A stretch of 64,000 nucleotides of DNA from Lycorma delicatula (lineage: Eukaryota > Arthropoda > Insecta > Hemiptera > Fulgoridae): contig NC_134467.1 in the NCBI RefSeq assembly GCF_047948215.1, positions 39,244,520-39,308,519 of the forward strand. The letters are read 5' to 3'. Positions within the stretch are counted from its first letter, which is position 1. Every line of letters starts with the position of its first letter. Position numbers and translations under genes: made by a program. The notes beneath the pieces were generated by a model, which saw nothing but the letters and a program-made list of their open reading frames with translations, did not search any database and was not told where the DNA came from. Positions 30,701-45,846 of the stretch are shown here, one piece after another.

Positions 30701-32278
30701 CATTACGGTCTGGTGATAAATCTAACAAGCCGGTCGTACTCATACATGAGCAAGAAACACAGGTGTATATCGATTCTAAATAGAATTGAACTACAAATCT
30801 GAAGACTAGCAGAATACAATGTTAATCAATCAAAGAGATCCTGGAATAAACACTAACAGAAAGGTTTCAATTGACCCTTTCAAATAATATACAATGTTGA
30901 ATTAAAAAAATAAGCGCCAAACATGCAATGAGAATGAGTCTGTTTACATAGAACACAATGTTTTGCCGAAATCAACAATTACCCATTTTTAGGTTAAAAT
31001 ATTGAACCGTAATCATGAAAACATAGTAGAAAATATTAATTAGTATTTTTTTCTAGCAGAAGAAAAAAAAAGCTGACTTACCCTGCTTCCAAGATGTCTA
31101 CGACGGTTCGACATAGGACTACGAGAACGTGACCTATGATAATCATCTCTGTCACGGCGAGAAGTTCTATGTGATGGTGAATAAGAGCCAGAACGTGACC
31201 TGCTGTAAGAATAACGAGATTTGTATCTCTTTGGTGAACGCGATCTGGAACGGTATCTACTTGAACGATGTGATTTACGACTTCTGGATTGACTCCTACT
31301 CCTATATTGCAAAAAATATTTTTTAAACCGAATTAGAAATTACAAATCGCACCTGGCCATCTACTTATTTATCTATTATATAATACATATCTTACACTGT
31401 AAAATAATCTTTTCAAAATACAAATAACGGGCAAACAACTATAGTTTAGTCTTAAATTTTGACACATAAATTCCAAAAAAACATTGTAGGATTTTCCCTT
31501 TAACCCTAGAAGTCCAAAAACAATTTGTATATGCTGTTTTAGTACTTGTTTGCTGTTGTACCACTACTTTTTTTTATGCAGCTTCTTCAGATTTCATGAG
31601 AAAATGAATAATGTTTATTTAAGGTGGAAAAAGTACATATTTAAAAAAAAATAAAAATTACAAAACACTTTAGATAATGTTGACTCTGTGAACATAAGTA
31701 CATGGCCCTCTACTCGTCCCAACATCATGGACAGGAGTCCGGAACAGAGCCCAGCAGAGATGCGTCCTGAAAGGCAGCCATAACAGAAGTGGATGAAGAC
31801 CTTCTACACAACACTTCCTTTAAAACTTATACTTAACATATTAATTAACATAAATCAGCAATTGCGACTCCTCCGGAAAAGGGGGCGCATTGCTCCCTCC
31901 ATATAGCTAGTGCCCCGTTGTGGCGTATTCCTGCTAGCCTATGAAGTGTTAGCACCGAAAGGACTTCAGTGGAAGGGGAATTACATCGGGAAGACAGGTT
32001 GCATAAGCCTAGCCTTCCGCCCCATTAAAATGGGTTCGATAACGCTGGTTTAACAACGGATTGGAATGCAATTAAATCCGTCCTTAAAAATACTAAATAT
32101 TAAATAAGACAAAACTTGAAAAATTAGACCCGCCACTTAAAATAAACCTTTTAAAAAAACACACCCGATTTAGAATCATCCAGTAGCAAGGGACTCTGTC
32201 CAGGTTCTGCGATCCGAAGGGAGAATCTATAAACTCCCTCCAACTTTGCATTCCATTCCATTCCTAAGTACACGGATA

Positions 32279-32309
<31 letters not shown>

Positions 32310-35300
32310 TTAACGAAGTCAGCATAATCTAAAAAACAATCTAATAGACTTGCTAACAGACAAATTTTTTGTTGAATACATTGTAATAAGCATTCAATAT
32401 GTTATTTGTTTGATAGTTACATAAAAAATAGTAGCAGTGCGATAACACATTAGTACTGCTGTTTTTTTTTTTTCATGTGTTGTAAATAGAAACATTTATT
32501 TCAATCTCTTTAAAACAAATTTGTCATTTGCCAACTTGTGCACCATAAAGTTTATATTAAAATGCAATCAAAGTAAACTCTTAACAAACATGAAGTGCCT
32601 GGGCCTTAAATCATATGTCATCAAAAATAAAAATTCATAATTTAACTATAAATAACATTTTAAAGTCTGCTTTTTGCTAAATAAATATTACTTGTGCATT
32701 TTAGAACTATAGATTGCAAAAATGAGGGAATAAAATATTTTCAGCTTACTTGTTTGAGACTACACAATATATATATATATATATATTTTTAGAGGTAATT
32801 TTTTTTTTTTTCAAGTGTTATATAGCTTCCTCTTTACAGAATAGGTGTTCAGAGTGTACTCAACATTTAATAAACGATTTTTCTCTCGGTTCTTGAGACA
32901 TATTAAACCAAACACTGAGTTTTTGTAATAAGGAAAAAAAAAATTATTTGTAAAATTTTAAGAATGCATATTAAAAAAAAACTCAATACAATTAAATCTT
33001 AGTTCTGATTATCTGACCTGCAAATTTTTCCATCTAATTTATTACAAATAATTAACTACTTCAGCTCTTAAATTAGATGGACTATATTTCTCAAAATCAC
33101 ACTATGCAAGAAGAGAATTTCTTTTTGCTTGTTTAATACACTACTATTTCACTGATGATCAAAAGAAATTGACTGACTTCATATATCATACATCAGGAAA
33201 TAAATGGTAAATAGGAGATAGGAAATAGATTGCAACAGAAATAAAAAAAAACATACAGCAGCATACAAAAGGTTTTGGAGATACTGTTCACTTAAAATGA
33301 ATAATTAATTAGGAGTAATTGAGATGGTAAGGATAAATAATTTCATTATACTCAGATACTTGAATTTTATGTGCACTGCAGTTCAATTCGTACAAACATA
33401 TTCTACACTGTTTTTTAATATCTCACTAGCACAGTGGTTTCCTAACTTTTTAGAGTCGTGGCACCCCTTTTGCAATTAAAATATTTACATGGCGCCCTAC
33501 CCTATATAAAAGTGTGACTACTTGTATGAGATAAAAAAAGAGTAAATAAGAGATAAAACTCGTGTATCTTCACTTTTTTTACTTTATTAACATTAAATTA
33601 ATAATTATAAATGTCTTGGTTCAATTAATTATGAAGCTTCTACAATATTTTGTGGCGCCCCTGTCAAGAGGCCACAGCTCTCAGGGTGCCGCAGCACAGT
33701 TTGGGAATCACTGCACTAGCATTTACAGTATAAAAATTTCCTTCATATTAACATAATGTATAAACATTTCATTAATAATAGTACGATTTTTATTATTTTG
33801 CATTTATTAATGCAATTATAATCGTACTGCTTTATTCCACATTACCAGACGTCGTATTTCTGTTTACATATATAGCTATAAAATAAAAAATAATGTTAAA
33901 AAAGTTACAAGTGGTTGCATACATAACTTTTCTGGCTTTGCCCTTGATAGATTTTTGTTCTGTCATAGGCAAAACAGAGGTTTTTAAATATTAAATAGCA
34001 AATTATCTAATATTTTCAATACAATTGTGAAAAAATCAAAATGTTCAGTAAAAGCGTTTGTTCTCACTTGATCCACACGCTTGACAGCTTCCTTACATAA
34101 CACTAGCTGACCCGGCAATGCTACACACTACTGCTAGATTTGAGTATTATACATATATATATAAATAGATTAAATGAACACAATTGAAAGTTTGGTATCA
34201 ATTATTGTATTTAATTAAAATTAAATATTTATATATGTATTATTATTTTTATGTTTAAATTCACTTTATAAAAGTGAGAATGTAAATAAATCCAATACAG
34301 CGCTACCTATCGGATTTAATTAAATTTTAACTACTCTCTAAACACAGTGGTCGGTTCAAAATATCCCTAACTTTCTTTTAACTGGTCAGATAGAAGATTT
34401 CAATAGCTTTAACCCTTCTCCAGACAATGCGATCATTTTGCAAAAATCCATGTGTAAATCAGTCCTGTAGGTTTTTAGTCTATAGCGGACGCACATACAA
34501 ACATTGCCTTTTATATATTATATAACCTATAATAACAACAACGACTTGAAAACTTATCAGAAATTGAAATTTTTTAAATACTTAAATTGGGTCCCATGGG
34601 ACTCTGCCTTTTAAAAAAAATTCCACTTGTTTAAAATTGTTTCATATCATCTACATTAACAACAGATACAGTTGGATTTTCAATTTTGAAAGAAAATTTA
34701 ATATTTAAAGTACAAGCCATTCAGGACCCTTTTTTGGGCTTAAACGTTTATTTACTGGAGTTATTTACTTCAATAAGTTAGTCTGATTTGGTGGAAATGA
34801 CACACCACAAGGCTTTAAAGAAAAAAGAAATAGGTACTGCGATATCTTGCTGTCCAAAGCTAAAAAAAATATATATATATATATATGAGGGTGGGGTGAA
34901 AAATTCCAGGCCTTACAGATAGATTTTATTAGTATGCCTAACTTCTCGATGGTATTGCACGATTCCATTCTTTATTAGTTTACTATAAGAGTTTAATGTC
35001 ACTGCATCACTTACACTGTCAATGTCACTGTCAGTATTTACACATTCCATCATAAGCGGAAAATTAGGGTATTTTTTTTGGAAAATGGAAAAACTGGAAT
35101 TCGTGCAGTGAAATATATTTTTTTCTGAAACGCTTAATGAAAGGAAATTAAAGAAGAGCTTGATGTAACATTAGAAGACTTCACCAAATACAGCAGTTTA
35201 ATGCTGGGTTGTAGTGTTTAAAATGGGCCAAACACACACTAGCGATGAACCACACTGTAGACAACTTTCTGAAGTGAATAAGACAGAAATTATACAGTCA

Positions 35301-38300
35301 CAAAATCGTTTTGGCATCAATGAGTGACAGTAAATGAGTCTGTAGGCATGTCAACAGAATGAGTGTGCAATATTTTGCAAGAGCATTTGGGCATGAACAA
35401 GCTGTGTGCTAAGATAGGTGCCAAGTTTGCTCATGCCTGACCAAAAACAGTGTCAAAAAACATTTTAAACGATTGTCTCGAGCTCTTTCGGTGCAATTCA
35501 TCACTACAATCCTGAGACAAAACAATGGGTTGAAAAACCTGCTCAAAAAAACCCTGAAAACTTTTCGCATGAAAAATTTGTAGCAACTGTTTATTGGGGT
35601 GCACATGGAGTAATTTTTATTGATCTCTTAAAAAGGGTTAGACAATAAACAATAAATGGTGAATATCAAGTAAACCCTAATGCAGCATCTCAGTGATAAA
35701 ATTAAGGAAAAACAACATTTTTTTTTTTGCATTTGGCAAAAAACATACTTTTCCATCAAGGCGATGCTCCAGCACACACTTAAGTCACTGCAATGGTAAA
35801 AATCAACGAATTACAGTTCAAATACTCCAACATCCTCCAAATTCACTTGATCTGGCTCCCAGTGACTATCACTTCTTTCCTAACCGAATAAAATGGCCGA
35901 GGGGAAAAATTTTCAACAAATAAAGTTATTGCCACCATAGATAGTTATGGAGTTGGATAAATTGATGCATCAAACTGGCATAAGCAATCTTGTGGTACGC
36001 TGGTCCTAGTGTAGGCCCCTTATCCAGGCCAGGAACTTTTCACCCTGCCCTCATATATATGTAGCCAAATTTCAACGTTTCTGCAGAACAGATTTTTAAA
36101 ATACAAGGCAAAAACTTAAGAAAAAATGTTGATATTCTTGCCATACTATCCAATTGAATTAAAACTTTAGAATTTTATATAAGTTGATAATCAATTACAT
36201 TGCACTAAAGCACAATTTTCTACGACCATTATACAAAAATTTTAAACGGTGATAACTACCCATACTCCTATTTTAATTTTGGCCAAAATTTAACCCATCA
36301 ATGTCCCATAAACAGAAACTTTTTTGAGTAATTTATGTCAACCAGTTTGATTTATACCAATCAAAATATAAATCAATCCAAAGAACATATGTAGAGAGTT
36401 CTATAACTTTTTTTGTAATTTTTGGATTAAGAGGGTCTTGAAATTTGCAAAAACTCTGTTATCCAAAACTTTGAGCGATCATTGATGCAGCAAAAATCGT
36501 ACTAAAACTTGTAAAAGTAAAAAAATTTTGTGAATAGTGATTTGATAATGAATGAAAACAAATCAACTATTTTATGATCAAAATATCCCACTTTTAAATT
36601 TATAATTTTAATAGATTATACTGTATAGAATTTAAATACTTTTTTTTATACTTAAAATACATACAAAAATAGTGATACTATGAAAAATAAGTAAGTTAAT
36701 TTTTTTTTTAATTGTTAAAAAACATTTCTGCTATTAAAAATGTGGTGTAGTTTATTTTTTGTTTACAGTTTCAGTTTAAAAAAAAAAACCGAATAAAGAG
36801 CAATAATCAAATTTTGTTTAAAACTGCTAAAAATATCTATGATTTTAAAAACATTTGGACATTTTAAAATTGCATACGATGAAAAATCTAATAAAAACTG
36901 CATTCGAGTATGTAGAAGGTTTAAAGAAATTCAAAAATTAGTAAAGAAAATAAAGAGATGTTTTCCTTCAACTTTCTAAGTATTTATTCGTAACCTTGAT
37001 ACAAAATCAAACTTTGTTCACATGTTCAGAATAAATGACAGGAATTATTTTAGTAAATAATCTGAAAAATAGATGTATATGCACGTTTAGTTTCTTATTT
37101 GTTAATGCTGAAGCAAAAATCGTCAGCTTGCCTGCATTGTCTACTTAATTTGTTAAAATGATTGATAAAAACTGGGGAAAAAAGATGATAAAAATTAGTT
37201 CTTTTTATTATCAAAACTCGGCTGAGACTAAAGTAATCAAGCATTCAAAAAGTGAGACTGCAAGATCTGTGTGAAACTCCAATGCTGAGTTCACTTTTTT
37301 TATGCTAAAGAAATCAATTTATAATGAATTATATCAAACTGTAAATTATACATATACAAAAAAATAATAAGTTATTTATGCAACTGTCTGCTAAATTCAT
37401 CACATTACATCTGAGGGTGGAGAATCAGTTCTGGTTTCTTTGGAGAATATACCGGCACATACTTTGGCTGTTAACCAGCCAAATTATTCCTTGTTTTTAG
37501 TAAATCAACAAATCCTTGTCTCAATCCATCCACCTTACAGCTATATTTAGCATTGGCTGAATGTTTTTTTTTTCTAAAATAAAACCAGTAATGAAAAAGA
37601 AAGAAATTAAAGAATAACTCATCTGTTCAGAAGGCTGTGATGAGTGAAATGAAGGTGATTTCAGAAGAGATTTTCTCAGGCATTCATCAAATTCATTGTT
37701 GACAAATATGAATTGAATTAACTGTGAATAGGATTTAGTGCAAAATTTCATTCTAAACAATTTACAAATAACACAGTTTTACTTCAAGATAATTTTGGCA
37801 TTAAGATATTTTTTTTAAAAATTAGAGATTTAAAATGTTTATAATTTTTTTTATAAAATGTGTAACTATAATGGGTTCCTTGAGTAAATCTTACAAAAAA
37901 AAATATATCATTAAGTTTTAAAGGGTTTCATCACCATTCAAATCGTATGTTTTAAAAAAGAATTTGCAAACATTTTACAGGAATGTCTTGAAAATAAAAT
38001 TACCATAACATTTACTTTATACAGCATTCTTATAATAAATAACCTGAAAAGACAATCATTACACGATCCTTTTCTAACTTTTCAAACAGACTCACATCTC
38101 TTAACACTTTTTGTTGCTTTCACCAGAACATATCTCGCTCAATTCTACTGTAGATTTAATACACATCCATCGTCTTATTTTTTTTTTTCAATTTTCCTCC
38201 AAATGTTTGTAATAATTTTGCTACAATTTTATTGAGTGAGATTAAAATTTTATTCTACCAGGGATTTTACACCTTGCACATTTTATAAAATTTAAGACAA

Positions 38301-41300
38301 AATCCTATTTGATCTATGACAAGTGAATTCAATTTTTAATTAAAAATAAAAAAGTAGCCAAAGGAATTCTCATGGAGTTACCATATTTCATAAATAATGG
38401 TTATTGTATACAATTATGGATTCAGCTCCAATAGTTTTCATGTTCAGATATGTTTATCAGGCATGAGATTTAAACAGATATTAAAGGTCGGAATTACAAA
38501 CGATGGCTTAACAATCGGCCAGTTTAATAGTTAAGGTTAACTAGGCAAAGAATGTTAGGTTATGTTTGCTGACAAACTTAAGCACATGTAATTATCAGTT
38601 ACAATTTGTAAAAATGGCTTCATACAGAACTGTTTTTGTAAATATATTTTTACTAATATCTATCTCTTTACATTGACCTCGCACAATTCCAGGATAGTGA
38701 TACTTCTAAAGGCGGATTTGAGAAAAAATAAATGATAATACATACCTGAGACTCTTAACCAAGCATTAATTAAATAAATATACACATTAATTTTAGTAAC
38801 ATACCACCCACCAAAAAAAAAGGATGGCATGTGGATTTATTTGTTTGTGCACTCACTTTTATTTTAACTGCTATTGGTGCAGAGCAAACCAATGGTGGTG
38901 CGCTGGGCGGCACACCACCTAGATACAAACGATTTATCTAAAATTATATTTGTGTTTTGGGGATAAAAAAAGAAAACATATGGGTTAGAGCTATGTTAAA
39001 AAATGACAACTAATGAAAACAGCTAAAAATATTCAGAATTTTGAAGCTTTCGTTGTAAACATTTTCAGCAAAAACATTTAACAAAATCATGTGTAATGAA
39101 ACATAAACCATGTAATATTTTCATGGCGAGCCATAGGCCGGCCTTTTTTCTTGTCTTAATATGAAAAACATTAAAGCAGAGCAAAACTACCACATGAAAA
39201 TAAATAATAAATAACAAAACGAAAGTTATGAAATGTAGTAGAAATAATGGAGATCGACCACTGAATATATAAATAGGACTACTTATATAAAAATAGATTA
39301 CTGGGTAGAAGAATTTTGTTATTTGGCAAATACAATTACTAAAGTACCTGAGCAGAAAAGATTAGTAACTTTTGAAATGCGGTGCTGTAGGAGAATGTTA
39401 AAAATCAGGTGGGTGGATAAAATGACAAATGAAGAGGTATTGCGGCAAATTGATGAAAAAAGAAACGTTGGAAAAATATAGTTAAAAGACTTACAGGCCA
39501 CATAATAAGACATCCTGGAATAGTCGCTTTGATATTGGAGGGGCAGCTAGAAGGGAAATATTGTGCAGGCAGGCAACGGTTGGAATATGTAAAACAGATT
39601 GTTAGGGATGTAAGATGTACGGGGTATAACAAAATGAAAACGACTGGCACTAGATAGGGAATCTTGGAGAGCTGCATCAAACTAGTCAAATGACTGTAGA
39701 CAAAAATAAATCTTAGTAAACATACATAATCTTTGTAGTTTCAAGAGATATCAGTAAGAGTGCTCAACAAAAATAATAAAGTTAATTAATGATAAAAATT
39801 ACTTTTCAATTTATGAACTAAACTTCGACTATGAACTGAACAGGATGAATGGAATATGTTAGTATATATAGAAGATTAACAAGCTCACTAATTTTTATTG
39901 CTAACAATATGCTTATTATTAATTTGTGATAAATGATAGAGGTTTGTGACATTAAATATACTCAAGTGTATACTACACTTGAAAATAGTACAGGAATTTT
40001 TGTATGTACATTTGTTATCCAGTATCCAATTTTATGAATAACAGCTATCAAATTTCTCATGGTTGAGGCTAGGTATACTGTATACTTCCCATACGATTAT
40101 GGAGGGAACTCAAACAATATCCTGTCCCAGGATCGTTCTGATGCTACCGTTGTTTATTGCTAAAAACCTACATGTGACAAAATTCAACATGTTTTACATA
40201 ATTTTTCTTAGGAGATTATTTCCAAGGAGTTATGATCCATTAAGGCTACGGCCACTTGAGCGTTTTTTCATGCAGCTTCTTTTCACACAGCTTGAAAATC
40301 CACACACAGCCGGCCACACGTGCGTGTTTTTTAATGTAAGCTTATTCATTCGTTTGTGCTCTCCAGCACAATATAAATCCATTTTCAATAAATAAAAATT
40401 CTGTTAACACATTAAGTGCCTTATTTGTTCATCTACATCAAATAACGTACTGGTTACATTCTATTGTAAGTGACCGATCAGTAAAAGGAAAATACACTTC
40501 TACACAATAAACTGAAAGGATTCCCAGACAAATTTTTTGAGTATTATAAAATGTCCAGATCTTCATTTGAAACACTATTATCTAAGGTTGAAGATGAAAT
40601 TAGAAAAAGAGATACTGTAATGCAGGACTGTATAAGTGCAGAAGAAAAGCTAGCAGTAACTTTTAAGGTTAAAATTAATTTTTTACAACACAGTATTTTT
40701 ACAGTGCAGTTTATCTTTCATAAAATTACAATTATCAGTTAATTTTAAATATTAAGAAAGGACCACACTGAATCCTCATCTTCTTAATACAGCCATCTAT
40801 CTGCTATTGATAGTGCCCTCGAAGTGGCCAAAGACAATGACGGGGCTTTTAACAGGGGATGAAGTTGATATGGAAATACTATCGCACAAATTAGGATTCG
40901 GATTGTTGTATGTTTAAACCGAGTTGCACGAATTAAATTTGAAACTGAAGCTTGTCACTTGTTCCATCTTTTTTATATGTGGCAATTGTTACATCAAACA
41001 TTTCATCTGTGTCCACACCCAACTGTGGAAGAGTGGAAGGCAATCAGTGACCAATATGAATCAACGGCAAATTTCTATCATTGCTAAGGAACAAATAATG
41101 GCAAAAATATAAGAATTATAAAACCATGGGGTTCAGGGAATGAATATTTTTAACTACAAAAAGTTTTTTTCTGATGTGTTAATGGTTGAGGTTGATTCAA
41201 ACTATTATTTCCAATATATTGATGTAGGTACATCAATATTTGGCTACGAAGAACCAAATATATTGAAAACAACTGAGCTAGGTAAAAACGTTTGCCAACA

Positions 41301-44300
41301 AACTTTAAATTTGTCACAGTCTGTACCTTTGCCTAATGATCTGTCTGGACAACTGATGTCCACATTTTTGTAGCTGATGAAGCTTTTTCTATGTGTGAAA
41401 ATATCATGAGACCGTATCCTGCAAAAAATTGATTTGGCAGCAAGGCGTTTATAACTATAGGCTGCCCAGAGCACGATGTTGGCATATTAAGCAAATAAAT
41501 GGCGCATTCTTCATTGACCAATCAATGTTAGTATTGATTTGGCCGACATCATCATCCAAGCATACAGAGTGCATCACAATTTCATAAACAATTTTGGTAA
41601 CAATTTTCAAGACATTATCATGCCCACTAGAAAGTATTCCTGCAATTGGAACAAGAGGTGACAACATTGGAGTTGAAACCAAAGATAGTTTTAAAAGTTC
41701 CTTCTGTTCTCCTGCTGGCTCAGTGCCCTGGCAAAAACATTCTAGTACCATTGCAGCAAAGGAACTTTATTACTACAAGTACACAGTACAACTAGTAAAA
41801 CTTTGTAAAAGCAATAATTTTATATCAAATTCTTTAAAATTTTGTACTAGTAAGTTTTGTGTAATGCCCTCTAGTAGTTTATAACTATCGCCTACTTACA
41901 ATTTAATTTATATGACTTGTAACTTAAAAATTAAATTTATATTACTACTTATCAACATTAGATCTTGTGTTTTCATCCATCTGACCCCATTTTTCACCCA
42001 TAACGTTCTTAGTTCCAGCCATCCCAGCTACTCTTTTCAGTTCACAGTTTTTGAAAACATAAAGATATGGATATTTTTCAATTTCAAAAAATATCCAAGT
42101 AGTATTCTGTGATGAAATTATTTTATATCGAAACTGAACAAAAGAACACAGATATAGCAGACATAGAAACAGTAATCTGAAAATGAAGTGTTTTTACGCG
42201 CGTGTGGCACTCACTGAGCTTGAAAAATAGGTCTGGTCATATTTGCCTGAGAATGTGACAGCCAAGCCCCAAGCCAGTGGGAAAACAAGCTGCATCTGAC
42301 CACGTCTACGCTACAGCAGCCAGTCTATATTTTGAGTTTGTTTTCATGCTGCATTTTGGTTTGAAAAAACTCTCGTGTGGCTGTACCCTAAGTGTACATC
42401 TACCTATTACACTTTATTAAAATGCCCTTAGATAGTGTCTACTATTAGACAGTCAAAATCAATTATACCGAGAACGTGAATAATTCCTCTTGCTATGAGA
42501 TTTATGACCCCCACCGCCACTGTGCGACCTTGACCTAGATCTGGTACGCTCTCTAGAATGACTGTACCTGTCATTCCTATCATCCTCTCCATCTTCTCTG
42601 TCACTGTGCTGGGAACCTCCACTGCGTGAACGAACCTGTAGAAAACACACAAGTAAATAAATAAAAATATATATGCATTTACCATAAAATATATATACAT
42701 GTTACATGCTTTGAAGAGAACTGGTGTTAAATGCAAATCAACCCAAAAACAATACCTGCATGTTAGTTTATAACTGACAAGATGGTGTTAGACTAAATTA
42801 ATCTAAACAAAATTCTTTTGTTGTATTGTGTAGCAAATAATAATAATAAATTTTCATTTTATTTTTTATTTAAAAGTTACATGTTTTGAAATGAATTTCA
42901 AAAAACATTATTAACCATTTTGAGAGTAAATGAACTACTAGATCATAGGAATGGTTTCTATTTAATATGTTAAGTACATATTATTCCTGATAAGGGTAGA
43001 TTCATCAAATAAGGCTAGAAGTATCATCAAATATACGAAGTGCTACCCAAAAGATCGGGGAATTTGAATTTCGCATGTGAACAATTGCTGGTACGACCTG
43101 CTGCCGCTAAATGTGGCTAACAGTACTCTATGTGAATCAGTGTTCCAGCAGCTGTGAGAGGCTAATTGTTGACTTTCGTGCGGTTGTGTAACGTTGTGTT
43201 TTACTGCTTCGGCAAACTTCTAAATGGCAGATTATAAAGAGCAAAGAACCTGCATCAAATTTTGCTTCATGCTTAAAAAAACCGGTGCAGAAACCCATCG
43301 CATGTTTGTGGAAGCATTTGGTGACAATGCTATGAGTAAAAGTAAAACATTTTTGTGGTACAAACGATTCAAAGATGGATGAATGACAGTTGATGATGAG
43401 CGTTCAAGAAGACCATCAACAAGCGCAACACCGGAAAACATCGTAAAAGTGCGAGAGGCTATTGTTGCAGATCGTAGACAAACAATCCATGATGTTTGTG
43501 CAATCATACAAATGTCATATGGGTCCGTGCAACGCATCTTGTCAGACAATTTAAACATGAGACGCATTGCTGCAAAATTCGTACAGAGACTGTTGAACAG
43601 CGACCAGAAACAAAATCGCGTAGCTGTCTGTAGTGAATTGAAAAATTCAGCAAGAGATTACCCTAATTTCATCTCCAACATCATAGCTGATGATGAAACA
43701 TGGGTGTACGTATATGACCCTGAAACTAAGCAGCAGTCATAGCAGCGGAAGTCGCCAAGTTCACTGCAACCAAAAAATTCCCCCCCCCCGGATTCACCTG
43801 ACCTTGCCCCGTGCGACTTTTTTCTCTTTCTGAAAATAAAATTTCAATTGAAAGGCCGTCGTTTTAACACAATTGAGGAGATTCAGGAAGAAACACAGAA
43901 CGTGCTTCGAACACTTGCACCTGCAGCAGACTTCCAGGGATGCATGGAATCATGGGAAAAACGCTGGGATCACTGTACCAATGCCCAAGGGGATTACTTT
44001 GAAGGAGACAGTGGAAATTATAAGTTATGGTAAGCTATTTTATTTTTATGGCAAAATTCCCCAAACTTTTTGGTAGCAACTCGTATATGACCATACGATA
44101 CACACACACTGTGACCAAAAAAAAGGGATGTATGTGTGTGTGTGTATATATATAAATTATATTTATTTGATTAACCTAAGTACATAATAATAAATAAAGT
44201 AGGATGACACTTACCTTATTCCATTATGCATGCAAATGTGCTTCGTGAATTTCTAGCATCATCAGTTGCATTAAATTACTTTTACAAATTATTCACATCA

Positions 44301-45795
44301 AATTAAATGCAAAATTACAAATTATTTTTTATATTATATTTAAAATTAAAACACACATTCCATACACAGAAATATGACATCAATTACTTGAATTAAATTA
44401 ATTTCCAATTTAATTTTATTTATTTATAAAATTAAATTAAAAGTTTAATTTTAGTAACTGACATCCATATTTCTATACATGGAATTTCAACATTTTTAAT
44501 TTTAATATGTAATTTGATCTGAATAATTTATAAAAGTAATTTAATGCAACTGATGATGCGAGAAATTCACAAAAGCGCTTTTTGTATGTATAATGGAATA
44601 AGGTTACGTGTCATTCTACTTTATTTATCTTGTACTTAGGTTGATCAAATAAATATAATTTTTATATTAGTACAGAGGAATATGATTCTTAAAAGAATTG
44701 ACTAGAAAAATAATATATATTTTGGGTCAAATTAAATTATATCTGTAAAACTTGAATATAAATCCTACATTACTATAATAAAGAAAATAGTAGACATGTA
44801 GTGAACTATACAGTGCTTCCTGATATTATCTAATCACATTGTTATGATAAGAATGCTGGTCAGTTCACGCACAAGTTCTAATGTCGGGTAAGTTCATTAC
44901 CTTGCATTGAATTATAGTGTTTAGTTTGTGATTTTGTTTAAATCTAAAGAATGGCATATTTCTTCTTTCAAAAGTGTAATATTTTATTAAAGGAGAAAAT
45001 AACAAGTAATAACAGGCAAGAAAGGTGGTGTTGCAATAAAACTACGTGTAGACATGATGTTCAAATAAGGTCTAATTCCTTGTTAGATCACTTAGGATTA
45101 CCTTATGGGAAAGTACTATTATTTATTTACGTCAAGAGCTACGAGATGATGAAAAAATAAATACTTAGAATTACAAAAAATAATTACGTAAAACTACCAA
45201 ACAACCCTATAAATTACAATAAAAATATAAAATATCATTCACATTTGTATCCTTTTATACTGGCCGCACCAAAATTATTATTTTCAAACTGCACCATCTT
45301 ATTACGTAGCAAAAATAATGGATAAAATATTAAGAAAAAAATAGAGCTTTTATAACATAAAAAAATAGATTTAAAATAAAATATAAATTACATAATCTTG
45401 AGCTTAAAAATAATAGAAAAATAGTTTCACTTGATATACCAAACATGTATACAAATACACCTATAAATGATACTATAGAAATAATAAAAATTATACTTAT
45501 TTATAAATAAAGAAAACCAACATAATTACTATAGTATGAAACAGATGTATTCAAAACTGTTTTGAATTTGAAGGAAAATATGTTATCACTAGAAAGAAGG
45601 TCTTGCCATGGGTTCACCTTTATCAGCGATTTTATCAGAAATATACATTCAACACTGAGAAAATAACAGTACATAGCACACACGTACGCATGCTATTTTA
45701 TTATAGCTAAGATATGTTGATGACATATTAGGTGATAAAAAACATTTTTGTATAAAACATGTAAACCTATAAAGTATATTTTTAAAAATAATAAA

Positions 45796-45846
<51 letters not shown>

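Noticed and set aside
30600..30840. GC-richer patch that might be a SINE
   Set aside because: No A/B box pair at the right spacing and no second copy in the window.
31129..31326. Plus-strand 65-codon frame
   Set aside because: It is the antisense shadow of the Arg/Ser-rich tra2 exon 3.
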